Below, piece by piece: positions 51,022 to 60,684 of a stretch of 64,000 bases of DNA. The stretch is from Bartonella kosoyi. GTDB taxonomy: Bacteria > Pseudomonadota > Alphaproteobacteria > Rhizobiales > Rhizobiaceae. The notes below the pieces were generated by a model. The model was given only the letters and a program-made list of their open reading frames with translations, searched no databases and was not told the origin of the DNA. The DNA is taken from NCBI RefSeq assembly GCF_003606325.2, contig NZ_CP031843.2, positions 1,488,001 through 1,552,000 on the forward strand. The letters run 5' to 3'. The number at the start of each line of letters is the position of its first letter. Within the stretch, counting starts at the first letter, position 1. The translations under genes and the position numbers were made by a program.

Positions 51022-52068
51022 CTAATCCTCATGAATGATCTTATGAACTCTAAAAAGTAAGTTAATAACAAACTGCTTCTTATCGAGATTAAACAGTTGT
51101 ATTTCCTCTATTTCTCGATGAATCTCCTGCCATTTTTGCGCATATTTTTTTGAGAGAAATAAATTTCCTTTTTCAACGAGCGTGATAGCTTTTTGTTGAA
51201 CTTTATCAAGAATTTCATCACAAAATTGTTGAAATTGGAATGGGGAAGAAACAGATGAAAATGTTTGTGCAAGCGTGTGTACAATCGTTGTGTTACAAAC
51301 AGGTTGCTCTAGAAGGGCATCAATTGTTTTAATAATTTCAAGACCGCCATGGCGAATAAGTAAAGCTGCTTTTCGAGGACTTCCTTTAGATTTTTTAATA
51401 ATCATTTCAATCGTTTTTTCATCAGGTAAATCCTGATTGGTGAAAATATGTGTAATGACTTTTTGCATTTCATCATGATTGAGTGGGCGAAAAGAAATTT
51501 TTTGACACCGTGAATGAATGGTTGGAAGCAATTTTCCTAAAGAATGTGTGATAATAATAAAGAGCGTCTTTGTAGGCGGTTCTTCAAGTATTTTAAGAAG
51601 TGCATTGGCGGCATTTCTATTCATATCGTCTGCAGAATCAATAATAACAATACGCCATCCATTATCTTGCGATGTTCGGCTTAAAAAATGCATAATATCA
51701 CGGATATCATCAATGAGTATTCCTGTTTTAAACTTTTGTGTTTTGATATCAAATCGACGTGAAATATACAAAAGACCAGGATGACTCCCCTGTGTAATTT
51801 GGCGCCATGGAATAGAATGAGGATCGGGTTCTAAGAAATTTCCTTTTTGAGAACTTAAAATATTCCAAGCAAGATGAAAGGCTAATGTCGCCTTTCCAAT
51901 TCCATATTCTCCTTCAAATAATAACGCATGGTGCAAACGCTCTTCTTTAAGCATTTGTGTTAAAAAGTCACGAACATCCTCATGACCAAAGATAACATTA
52001 TTCTGGGACGGAGATAAAATTGTCTCAATACCATCATATTGGGGGAAGATATTTATGACATCACTCAT
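51022..52068 (-). CDS. holB: DNA polymerase III subunit delta'
   Basis: Clamp-loader subunit. The start at 52068 (MSDVINIFPQYDG) overlaps the tmk stop as ATGA, which indicates coupling. The 348 residues contain a P-loop-like GEYGIGKATLAFHLAW (about 50-65) and the sensor/arginine-finger region SADDMNRNAANALLKILEEPPTKTLFIIITH. C-terminal helices are as expected. The tmk-holB pairing is general in bacteria. Confidence 0.92.
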   Translation of the reverse strand: MSDVINIFPQYDGIETILSPSQNNVIFGHEDVRDFLTQMLKEERLHHALLFEGEYGIGKATLAFHLAWNILSSQKGNFLEPDPHSIPWRQITQGSHPGLLYISRRFDIKTQKFKTGILIDDIRDIMHFLSRTSQDNGWRIVIIDSADDMNRNAANALLKILEEPPTKTLFIIITHSLGKLLPTIHSRCQKISFRPLNHDEMQKVITHIFTNQDLPDEKTIEMIIKKSKGSPRKAALLIRHGGLEIIKTIDALLEQPVCNTTIVHTLAQTFSSVSSPFQFQQFCDEILDKVQQKAITLVEKGNLFLSKKYAQKWQEIHREIEEIQLFNLDKKQFVINLLFRVHKIIHED

Positions 52069-52709
52069 GAAAACTGATCCAACAATACTTGATGACAAAA
52101 ATTTTTTATTTGATGCGCAATGACTTCCACTGAGCCAGTCGCATCAATAACGCGAAACCTCTGTGGCTCTTGTTTGGCCAATTGAAGAAAAGCTTGACGC
52201 CTTTGTTCTTGAATTTCCAACTGATCTTTTTCAAAATAATCGATTTCTTCTGTTTGTTTTCTTCGCAAATTAGCACGCTTTATACTAAACTCTGCTGGCA
52301 TATCTAATAAAAATGTTAAATGAGGCATGATACCATTGAGCGCAATACACTCTAAAACAGAAAGAATAGAAGAATTGACGGTTTCATTGAGCCCTTGATA
52401 AACACGCGTAGAATCAATAAAGCGGTCGCATAAAACGATTTTACCTTTTTGCAAAGAAGGCGCAATAATTTCGGCAACATGATCGGTGCGTGCCGCTGTA
52501 AACAACACTGCTTCAATCAACGGTCCATATTGTTGTGTCTGCCCTGACAACAAAATATGCCGGATTGCCTCTGCCCCTGGTGTTCCTCCTGGTTCTCGTG
52601 TTGTAACAACATCATAACCTTGGCGAGAGAGATATTCAGCAAGTAAAGCAATCTGCACTGTTTTTCCTACCCCGTCCCCTCCTTCGAATGTAATAAAATA
52701 ACCTGACAC
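52065..52709 (-). CDS. tmk: Thymidylate kinase
   Basis: Phosphorylates dTMP to dTDP. The 214 residues have the P-loop FEGGDGVGKTVQ (about 8-19), the DR motif in VLCDRFIDSTRVYQG, TTREPGGTPGAEAIR and a LID region rich in Arg. It lies 29 bases after the dacF-like gene and overlaps holB by four bases, so the three are probably one transcript. Confidence 0.95.
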   Translation of the reverse strand: MSGYFITFEGGDGVGKTVQIALLAEYLSRQGYDVVTTREPGGTPGAEAIRHILLSGQTQQYGPLIEAVLFTAARTDHVAEIIAPSLQKGKIVLCDRFIDSTRVYQGLNETVNSSILSVLECIALNGIMPHLTFLLDMPAEFSIKRANLRRKQTEEIDYFEKDQLEIQEQRRQAFLQLAKQEPQRFRVIDATGSVEVIAHQIKNFCHQVLLDQFS

Positions 52710-52738
52710 GTATGAACCTTAACCTTATTAGCGCGTAA

Positions 52739-53902
52739 CTATAAATATTTTCGCAACCATCCAATTGTTATTTCATAGAATGCATCTTTTACTTTTGTAA
52801 AGAAACTTCCTTCCGGAACATTCACACCGGCAAAAACTGGTTTTTCCAAAAGAACCTTTTTATCTTCTAAAATTTGAATGACACCAACTGATTGCCCTGC
52901 AACGATGGGCGCTTTTAAGGGACCATGATATTTAACTTTTGCTTTAACATTGGCTTTTTTTTCATTGGAAAGCATAAAATTTATTGGTTTTTTGACAATA
53001 AGTGGAACAAAATTTCTCTTTCCACCATAAACAGAAGCACGGGCAACCGTTGCTCCTTTTGTAAAAATCGTTTTGAGATCAAAAGCCGTTATTCCCCATT
53101 GAAGAATACGTTCTATTTCCGTTGTATGTTTTTTACCATCTTGCAAACCATTGATTGCTAAAAAAAGACGCCGATGATTTTTATAAATGGTGGCAACCAT
53201 TGAAAATCCTTCTTTTTCGCTGTAGCCAAAACCAAATCCTTCTACACCAATTTCCTTAGAAATAAGAGGGTTTTTATTCCGTTGAAAAATATTGTTCCAC
53301 GTAAAATGAGGCTCACGATAAAGTGTATAATAATCTGGATATTCCTGAACAATATGACGCGCCAATATAATCATATCATGTGCTGTTACAAATTGTCCCT
53401 CTTCGGGAAGCCCTGTTGCATTAACAAAATGACTCTGAGATAATCCAATTATTTTAGCACGCTGATTCATCAGCTGTGCAAAATGGTCCTCATCTCCTGA
53501 TATTCCTTCAGCCAGAATAATAGCAGCATCATTTCCATTGACAATAATTAAACCACGCAAAAGATCAGAAATATTGATTTCTGTCTTTATTTTTGCAAAC
53601 ATCGTGGTTGTACCGGAAGGTGCCCCACCCTTACGCCAAGCATTTTCACTGACCTTGAATTTTTGGGTATTCTTTAACAATCCTTCTTTTAATTGATGAA
53701 AAACGACTTCTGCCGTCATCAGTTTTGCTAATGAAGCAGGAAAAAAAGGAATATCACTTTGTTTTTCAAGGAGTATTGTTTCTGTATCATCATCGAGTAA
53801 CAACACTTGTGAAGCGGAAGTTTGAAAATCTTGTGCTCTCCCCCACGTGTTAAATGCCAATATTCCCCATAAGGTCAATAAGATCCTTAATACTGTATAC
53901 AT
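52739..53902 (-). CDS. D-alanyl-D-alanine carboxypeptidase family protein (DacF-like) with altered active-site motifs
   Basis: Family S11 penicillin-binding protein acting in the periplasm. The start at 53902 (MYTVLRILL) is set by GGAGGAG seven bases upstream. The 387 residues have a signal peptide (cleavage near GRAQ), an S11 domain and a C-terminal PBP5_C-like beta domain (KVKYHGPLKAPIVAGQSVGVIQ), with a final amphipathic helix that may bind membrane. The SxxK motif is normal (FPASLAKLMTAE), but SxN reads NGN (IIVNGNDAAI) and KTG reads GFG (GVEGFGFGYSEKEGF). Missing the KTG Lys should impair catalysis. It heads the tmk-holB run. Confidence 0.86.
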   Translation of the reverse strand: MYTVLRILLTLWGILAFNTWGRAQDFQTSASQVLLLDDDTETILLEKQSDIPFFPASLAKLMTAEVVFHQLKEGLLKNTQKFKVSENAWRKGGAPSGTTTMFAKIKTEINISDLLRGLIIVNGNDAAIILAEGISGDEDHFAQLMNQRAKIIGLSQSHFVNATGLPEEGQFVTAHDMIILARHIVQEYPDYYTLYREPHFTWNNIFQRNKNPLISKEIGVEGFGFGYSEKEGFSMVATIYKNHRRLFLAINGLQDGKKHTTEIERILQWGITAFDLKTIFTKGATVARASVYGGKRNFVPLIVKKPINFMLSNEKKANVKAKVKYHGPLKAPIVAGQSVGVIQILEDKKVLLEKPVFAGVNVPEGSFFTKVKDAFYEITIGWLRKYL

Positions 53903-54759
53903 GAGCCACTCCTCCCATCCAAAGATCAGCATCAAGAATCATTATATAGGAAAAAACTTTTTTATTTCTGCAAATTAAAGAATTATTGAGAATTAAAGAA
54001 AAAATTTTAAAGCATGAAAGATGCAAAGACTTTTGGGCTTTTTTATTATTAGTACGTTGATTTATTTATAATAAATGATCACTTTTTTACCTTTCATAAG
54101 TAAGATTAGGATAGGGGTGAAGATTAAGATTATTAAAGAGAGTGTAAAAATACTTTTTATAAATCTCTCAAATACTAAGGATTTTTGCAAAACATAAGAG
54201 CTTTGCAAAATGTATGATGTATCTTTATATCTTCATACATGTAAAGAGAGTCATGCCTAATAGCTTTACAGTTCCCCTCTTCACGAACACTGTCATAAAA
54301 TAGATTTTAGAGCATATATTTCTTTAAAATGGGCACCTGTGAATTGGCAATAAAGTATATTTTGTTTGAAATGTTCAGTCTACGTGAAGGGGGGGACTCC
54401 ATTAAGAAATCGAGTAAAAAATCGAGAAAAAATGAGGCAACACGTAATCTCCTCATAATTACCTTATATGCTTTTGAAGGCTGCAAAGAGGAATCAAAAG
54501 AGAATATTGTTTCGCAAATTAGATTGTGTAATCATTTCAGATGATTACATAAACACATTCATGCAGTCTACTTTCCTTCAATTTAGCAAAAGCGATTACA
54601 ACAAAAAAAGTACGCGCTTTATCAGAAAACACTGTCATAAAAGCAAGAATAGACTAGCAATCAATTGGAGAGACACATCAAGTTATTATTAATAATAATA
54701 CTCCCCCCTTTTTTCTTTCTATTTGAAAATGATATTGATTAAAAATCAACGCATTTTTC
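53903..54759. other. Non-coding stretch between the DacF-like and RlpA-like genes
   Basis: About 860 AT-rich bases. Several short open frames occur (the longest 71 codons at 54329-54544) but have no ribosome site, no recognisable family and overlapping rivals. Part near 53903 should hold the promoter of the dacF-tmk-holB unit. Confidence 0.45.
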
Positions 54760-55656
54760 TTAAAACAGTTGTAGCCAATTGACCTTTGTTCTTTTGTTGA
54801 GCTTATTTATAGAAGCAACTTGATCGAATGGCACCGGCTTATCAACCATGATAGGACCAATTTCTGGCAATTTCACTGCAACATTTTTATTGCGTTGTTC
54901 CTGTGAAACAGGATCTGCTTTAGCTAATCCTTCTTTGTTCTCTGTGTTACGCTCCTTGAACAAAACAGTTTCTCTTTTTTTCGAAACGCTTTCTGACGCT
55001 AATGAGTATGAGTCCGTATTTCCAGGAGTATAAGAGGCCATTAAATATGCACCATCATAATAGCCAATGGGTGCTTCAGCAATATATTCTACTTTAACAT
55101 CTGCAACGCCCCTATCTACATAACCAAGTATTGTTGCAGCTTGCTTTGATAAATCAATGATACGGTCTTTCATAAAAGGTCCGCGATCATTCACTCTAAC
55201 AATGAGTGAAGATCCATTTTTCAAATTAGTAACACGAGCATAGCTAGGTAAAGGCATTGTAGGATGAGCAGCAGTCAGAAGGTTCATGTCATAAATTTCA
55301 CCGTTTGCTGTTAAACGCCCATGAAAATCTGAACCATACCATGATGCTTCGCCAACACGTGTATACGTTGGATCATTTTCAGGATAATACCACTTTCCTT
55401 TTATCTGGTAAGGTTTACCAACAATCGCCCGCCCATGTTTTTTTGCTTCTGCTTGATTTTTATTATTGGATATTTGTTTCGGTAGAACAGAAGTATTTAC
55501 GTCAATTGGTTTATTATGATAGAAATCTTTTATTGAAAAATGTGCGGTTTCGCTTGCGCAACAAGACACCAATGATTGAGAAACAACGATCATAGAAAAT
55601 AATTGAAATGTCTGCTTGATAATAGAAGTAAATTTCTTTTTACTATTTGAAGGCAT
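54760..55656 (-). CDS. rlpA: RlpA-like septal ring lipoprotein (double-psi beta-barrel)
   Basis: The 298 residues begin with a long lipoprotein signal ending in L29-V-S-C32. The double-psi beta-barrel follows at about residues 95-185: GEASWYGSDFHGRLTANGE, MPLPSYARVTNLKNG and VRVNDRGPFMKDRIIDLSKQAA, which includes the catalytic Asp region of RlpA-type lytic transglycosylases. The tail is disordered and has no SPOR domain, so septal targeting by denuded glycan is not evident. It is a single gene with long gaps on both sides. Confidence 0.88.
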   Translation of the reverse strand: MPSNSKKKFTSIIKQTFQLFSMIVVSQSLVSCCASETAHFSIKDFYHNKPIDVNTSVLPKQISNNKNQAEAKKHGRAIVGKPYQIKGKWYYPENDPTYTRVGEASWYGSDFHGRLTANGEIYDMNLLTAAHPTMPLPSYARVTNLKNGSSLIVRVNDRGPFMKDRIIDLSKQAATILGYVDRGVADVKVEYIAEAPIGYYDGAYLMASYTPGNTDSYSLASESVSKKRETVLFKERNTENKEGLAKADPVSQEQRNKNVAVKLPEIGPIMVDKPVPFDQVASINKLNKRTKVNWLQLF

Positions 55657-56236
55657 CTATTCAGTCCACTTATTTTTGTTAAGTACTACTGTAAAAACCA
55701 CGTCACGCTTTCTATACGCGAGAGGAGGGTTCACGTTTTTAAATGATATCCCTCGCGCATATACCATCCTTGAATTCGCTTCTTTTATCAAAAAATTAAC
55801 ACATTGTTAACCATTTTATGATTGTCATAAGAAATAAATGCACTATATAAAAAAGTCCAAAGATAAAATATATATAAATCAATATCTTATAGAAAATCAT
55901 CTTATAAGATAAGCTGTGAATAAACACAAATTGTGAATAAGTATCGATTTTACCAACTTGTTTCACGTGATGCGGTGGGCATTAAAACACGGTCTATGAA
56001 TTACAAAAACGAGTAGCCACACTTGTTATCAACACAAGTGTAATTATATCACAAGCTTTAAAGCTCTTTCGGGTTGGGCAGAGGAGCACTCTATAGCAAA
56101 ACAGTTGATAGAAAAGGATTGGCTATAGAATAAATCAAAAAATTCCAAAAAGAATTAGCGGAGACAAAAAACTAAAAAGAATCAAAGAAACAAAGATCAT
56201 CAAACTTCTGTATAGCTTATCCATATCATATAAATT
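55657..56236. other. Non-coding stretch with several symmetric elements
   Basis: About 580 bases. In order it holds a 12-base palindrome ATCTTATAAGAT (55899-55910), two direct copies of TGTGAATAA (55915-55923, 55932-55940; one base from the DnaA-box complement TGTGGATAA), TGTTTCACGTGATGCG (55959-55974; 13 of 16 bases of the bacterial parS consensus) and a hairpin ACACTTGT/ACAAGTGT (56019-56041). No gene is seen. The part near 55660-55800 should carry the rlpA promoter. Confidence 0.5.
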
Positions 56237-56312
56237 TGGTGAGCGCGCAGGGATTCGAACCCTGGACCTACTGATTAAAAGTCAGTTGCTCTACCAGCTG
56301 AGCTACGCGCTC
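56237..56312 (-). tRNA. tRNA-Lys (anticodon UUU)
   Basis: A 76-base tRNA with encoded CCA (56237-56239 on the minus strand). Acceptor stem GAGCGCG/CGCGCTC pairs perfectly. The D arm is GCTCAGCTGGTAGAGC, the anticodon arm CTGACTTTTAATCAG puts TTT at the anticodon, and the T arm holds GGTTCGAATCC. Flanking DNA is non-coding. Confidence 0.97.
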
Positions 56313-56363
56313 TCACACAAGCTATCTAGTTTGCAGACTATCTAATTTGTAGAAAGTGAAGGG

Positions 56364-56392
56364 AACATACGGTTGACTTTTCATTTGGTCAA
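56364..56392 (-). promoter_or_regulatory. Likely sigma-70-type promoter of tRNA-Lys
   Basis: On the minus strand, TTGACC (56387-56392) and TATGTT (56364-56369) are separated by exactly 17 bases and lie about 50 bases upstream of the mature 5' end. The -35 box is part of a short palindrome, GTTGAC/GTCAAC. Confidence 0.6.
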
Positions 56393-57680
56393 CACCTTTT
56401 GGAAAAAATATTATTATTTTTTTTAGTTATCAATAATTTTCCGTTTTCTCCCCTTTCTTCGTCATTGTAGATAGAGTTTTTTTGATCTTCTTTTTGAAAT
56501 CTCGATAAAAAAATAATCTAATGATTAAAATATCTCATAGATTCGAAGTACTAAAATTATAAGAAATCCCCCCTCCTCCTCCACACATGGGTTGTTAAAC
56601 ATTATGGGGAGAACAGAAAAATACCTCCTACTCTATATTATTATATTATTTTTTATACTTTATGTTTTAGTTTTCAAATTTAAAGATGAATAAAGATTTA
56701 TAAAATAACATATTGATTTATAATAATTTACTTTTTTTCATTCGAATGAGAGATCTGAATACCGTAAGGTTTCTTTATTTCTAATTTTTTTGTTCCTTTT
56801 ATATTGAACTCATAAAAATCATTTGTTTGCACAACATAAAGAGAAGAATAAAACGATTAAAAAAAATGAGAATACCTCTTGTATTTTTTTAATACCTCAA
56901 AATTATCGCAACATGAGGGGTGGGCAAAATAAGTACGGGGCGGCGGGAGGCTGTAGACTATTGAGATGTGAAGAAAGCATTGCCTAAGAGATTTTATGTT
57001 ATTCGCAAGATCATCTTAATGGAAGCAAGCACATTAAGAGATCTCTTTTTTAAATCAATATGACAATGAACAACAATGGCATTTTGAGGACGTAACTTTT
57101 TATGGACGTGCAATGATTCTATAACGAAAGTCAATTATCCTATAGAATAAAGAAAACGTAAAACAAAAAAATTTAGTCTCATTGAAAATATCAGGCATGG
57201 CTATAAATGATGCACATTATTGTCGCTGTAGATAATTTAACTAAACAATAAAAAAAACAAAAACAATGTGGAAAATGATTCTAAATACACATAAAGTGAT
57301 CCGTTAAGCTATTGAAAGAATGTATTTTTTTAACTTTTTATATGAGAAAATGCTAAAATACGTAGATATATTAAAAAAATAGAAGGATAACACTGTCCAT
57401 AAAATTGAGTGTCGGATAATTCAGTTAGAGCCATAAAATATTTTTATATATCATTTAATATTAGTGTATTTTTATATACATAAAAATATTATGATAAATT
57501 TATTAAAGTAAAACTTCGCACTTATTATATATTAAATATGTCTATAAATAAAGATATTGCCTAATTAACTTTATTTATAAGATCAAAAATAAAGCAAATA
57601 ATTTTGATTTAGCGAAAAAATTGTATAATTATTATATATACACGTATTTTTTACTGTAATTTTTTTGATTGGAACATTGA
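56393..57680. other. Long non-coding stretch upstream of lexA
   Basis: Nearly 1.3 kb with stops in every frame. A short G/C-rich patch (about 56917-56955, GGGGCGGCGGGAGGC) stands out from the AT-rich surroundings. A 60-codon frame with a few protein-like runs (VKKALPKRFYVIRK, HFEDVTFYGRAMI) lies just after it, which could be the remains of a lost gene. The last 120 bases before lexA show no GTTC-N7-GTTC (alphaproteobacterial SOS box). Confidence 0.45.
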
Positions 57681-58394
57681 ATGCTGACATGTAAACAATA
57701 TGAGCTCCTCTTGTTTATTCACAATCATATAAAAGAAACAGGTGTTCCTCCTTCTTTTGAAGAAATGAAAAATGCTTTAGAACTTTCTTCAAAGTCTGGC
57801 ATTCATAAGCTTATTATTGCCTTGGAACAACGGGGTTTTATACGTCGTTTGCCCAATCGTGCTCGTGCAGTGGAAGTGATTCGACTTCCTGAAAAAATAA
57901 CATTTAACCTTTCTCTAGCCCGTAAGATTTCTCCCAGTATGATAGAAAAAAATAAAAGAGAAATATCAAAAAACTTAGCTAATCTTGGAAGTTTTGAGGA
58001 AGAAGAAAAAAAAAATATCACAATCCCCATTATGGGACGTATTTCTGCGAGTGTGCCCGCCTCTGCTATACTGCAACAAACAAGCACACTTTCTCTCCCA
58101 CACGATATGGTTAATACAGGTGAGCACTATGCATTAGAAGTTAAAGACAATTCTATGGTTGAGGCTGGGATCCTTGATAAAGATACGATTATTGTAAAAC
58201 GCCAAAATACAGCAATATCAGGTGAAATTATTGTCGCATTTATTGATAAAAAAGAAGCAACATTAAAACGTTATCGACGCAAAGGAACCTCTGTTGCATT
58301 AGAAGCTGCTAATCCTCACTACGAAGTACGTACATACAAATCCGAGCGTGTAGAAATACAAGGAAAACTTACCGGACTTATTCGCAAATATTAA
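57681..58394 (+). CDS. lexA: LexA repressor with an atypical cleavage site
   Basis: SOS repressor: an N-terminal winged helix (CKQYELLLFIHNHIKETGVPPSFEEM) and a C-terminal S24 self-cleavage domain, 237 residues. The catalytic Ser is in DNSMVEAGI and the catalytic Lys in EATLKRYRRKG. The cleavage segment reads MGRISASVPASAI where LexA normally has an Ala-Gly bond; here it is Ala-Ser (AGT for the expected GGT, bases 58049-58051). GGAAC six bases before the ATG is a possible ribosome site. A long variable linker (about 78-112) precedes the cleavage region. A hairpin follows the gene at 58508-58527. Confidence 0.94.
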   Translation: MLTCKQYELLLFIHNHIKETGVPPSFEEMKNALELSSKSGIHKLIIALEQRGFIRRLPNRARAVEVIRLPEKITFNLSLARKISPSMIEKNKREISKNLANLGSFEEEEKKNITIPIMGRISASVPASAILQQTSTLSLPHDMVNTGEHYALEVKDNSMVEAGILDKDTIIVKRQNTAISGEIIVAFIDKKEATLKRYRRKGTSVALEAANPHYEVRTYKSERVEIQGKLTGLIRKY

Positions 58395-58844
58395 AAACAA
58401 TCCTATTATAATACGCCATACATACGCTAATAAAGTGTAGTAAAAAACTGCTGAGTATTTTAAAATATTGTGCCACACGCAGTTGATTTTCTCCCCATAG
58501 CTAAAAGATACCCCCAATAGGGGGTATAAATAAATCTAAATCCTTATCGGACGCGTTTCACTAGCCCTCTTCTCTCATATATCGTTCACTGACGTAAGGA
58601 TCGACAAAACAGCTTAAAAATATTCACCACCTACTCTAAAAGAGCTTGAATGTTTTGAAGGAGTCTGTCTTATGTCATCGCTCTCAATAATAGTATGTAT
58701 AATAAGATAAAATTGTAAGCATACACAAAATATTGTAGAAAAAAATCAAATCGATTTATAACAGATTGTTATCTGTAAAAATAAAGAACATTTTTTAAGT
58801 CAATAAAAGCGGAACGCAATCTTCATAGTAATTATAGGATTATC
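58395..58844. other. Non-coding stretch between lexA and rimO
   Basis: About 450 bases containing the hairpin listed separately and the presumed rimO promoter. I see no gene. Confidence 0.45.
58508..58527. repeat. GC-rich hairpin downstream of lexA
   Basis: ATACCCCC (58508-58515) and GGGGGTAT (58520-58527) form a perfect eight-base-pair stem around AATA. It lies about 115 bases after the lexA stop and has no T run on the plus strand (AAATAAATC follows), so it is at most a weak terminator or an RNA 3'-end structure. Confidence 0.7.
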
Positions 58845-60158
58845 ATGGTCGCACCTCGTATTAGTTTTGTCTCCCTCGGATGCCCAAAAGCACTCGTAGA
58901 TTCTGAGCGAATTATTACAAGTCTCCGCTCTGAAGGGTATGAAATTTCACGTCAACATCAAGGAGCTGATGTCGTTATTGTAAATACCTGTGGTTTTCTC
59001 GACTCTGCCAGAAAAGAATCGCTAGCCAATATTGATGAAGCTCTCAAAAAAAATGGAAAAGTTATTGTAACAGGGTGTCTTGGTGCTGATCCTGATGTTA
59101 TTCGTCAAACCTATCCAAATGTATTGGCTATTACAGGACCACAAGCTTATGAAAGTGTTATAGAAGCTGTTCATACAGCAATTCCTCCTATTCATGATCC
59201 TTTTCTTGATTTAGTTCCTCCGCAAGGTATTCGTTTAACACCTCGCCATTACGCCTATTTAAAAATTTCTGAAGGATGTTCTAACAGGTGTAGTTTTTGT
59301 ATCATCCCTACACTGCGTGGTGATCTCACTTCACGTCCCATCGGTGATGTTCTTCGTGAGGCTGAAAAACTGGTACAAGCAGGTGTAAAAGAACTCTTGG
59401 TTATTTCACAAGATACGAGTGCTTATGGTATTGATCTTAAATATCTCGAAAACTCTTGGAAAGATCGCACAATAAAAACGAAATTCTTTGATCTTTGTCG
59501 CGAACTGGGTGATATGGGCATTTGGGTGCGTATGCATTACGTTTATCCTTATCCACATGTGGATGAGATTATCGAACTTATGGCGGCAAAAAAAATTCTC
59601 CCTTATCTGGATATTCCTTTTCAGCATGCATCACCAATTGTTTTGCGTCATATGAATCGTCCTGCTCTTATGGAAAAAACAAACCGTAGAATTGAAAAGT
59701 GGCGAAAAATATGTCCAGACCTTACTTTGCGATCAACATTTATTGTTGGATTTCCAGGCGAAACAAATGAAGATTTTAATATACTCCTTGAATGGTTAGA
59801 AGAAGCAAAAATTGAACGCGCTGGATGCTTTAAATATGAAGAAGTAAAAGGAGCCGTTGCAAATGATTTAGGATTAGAAAATATTCCTGAAGATGTGAAA
59901 GAAAACCGCTGGCATCGTTTTATGGCAAAACAACAACAAATTTCTACACATCTTTTAAAGAAAAAAATTGGAAAAAGACTCCAAGTCCTTATCGATGAAA
60001 GTCAAGGAAAGGTTGCCAAAGGACGTAGTCAATACGATGCTCCAGAAATAGATGGTGTTGTCCATATATCATCACGACGCCCCTTGCGTGTCGGTGAGTT
60101 TATCACCGTTAAAATCGAACAATCGGACGCCTATGACCTTTATGGTATAGCCGTTTAA
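58845..60158 (+). CDS. rimO: Ribosomal protein uS12 methylthiotransferase RimO
   Basis: Radical-SAM enzyme adding a methylthio group to an Asp of ribosomal protein S12. The 437 residues show the N-terminal UPF0004 domain with Cys ligands ([30 protein letters not shown]), the radical-SAM CxxxCxxC in [14 protein letters not shown] and a C-terminal TRAM domain ([24 protein letters not shown]). The CSNRCSFC form and [11 protein letters not shown] are RimO-type rather than MiaB-type. Confidence 0.95.
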   Translation: MVAPRISFVSLGCPKALVDSERIITSLRSEGYEISRQHQGADVVIVNTCGFLDSARKESLANIDEALKKNGKVIVTGCLGADPDVIRQTYPNVLAITGPQAYESVIEAVHTAIPPIHDPFLDLVPPQGIRLTPRHYAYLKISEGCSNRCSFCIIPTLRGDLTSRPIGDVLREAEKLVQAGVKELLVISQDTSAYGIDLKYLENSWKDRTIKTKFFDLCRELGDMGIWVRMHYVYPYPHVDEIIELMAAKKILPYLDIPFQHASPIVLRHMNRPALMEKTNRRIEKWRKICPDLTLRSTFIVGFPGETNEDFNILLEWLEEAKIERAGCFKYEEVKGAVANDLGLENIPEDVKENRWHRFMAKQQQISTHLLKKKIGKRLQVLIDESQGKVAKGRSQYDAPEIDGVVHISSRRPLRVGEFITVKIEQSDAYDLYGIAV

Positions 60159-60684
60159 AAATTGAACTTCTTCTCATTCTCAATGATGAAGTTTCTCATC
60201 AGAGTTTGTTTATAAAAAAGCAACGGTTCACAATAAGACTCGATTATTCATATGAATCACTTCATGAGAATTGACGAACAACCTCTGTCTTCAATGCTTG
60301 TTATACACTCTAAAAATACTTATTTTATCAAGTTCTTAAGATAATTTGGATTCGCTATTCTAAATAATGGTATTTTACCACACAACAGTAAAATATACAA
60401 AGCTCTCTCATTTTTACTTAAAAAAGGTCAAACCGATAATTATACTATTTTCCTATTTTTCCATAGTGTGACAGTCATTGCTTATTTAAAGGAAGTTTTT
60501 TAAATTGTGTTTATACACATAAGAGTCCGGCTTTGTGATATGGGGGGATATTTTTTATGGATACAATATAAGAAAATTCAAAATACAACATTTACGGGAG
60601 TTAAATTGCAAAACAGTGAATTATTATAAATAAGTGACTTAAATTGAAATTTTTAAACTTATTTTTTTAAATGCTTCATTTTTA
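60159..60684. other. Non-coding stretch between convergent rimO and ttcA
   Basis: About 525 bases where two genes converge. A 12-base palindrome ATTCATATGAAT lies near 60245-60256. No gene is seen and no clear terminator with a T run. Confidence 0.45.

Noticed and set aside
54329..54544. 71-codon open frame in the gap before the RlpA-like gene
   Set aside because: No ribosome site, odd composition, and a rival overlapping frame of similar length; nothing recognisable.
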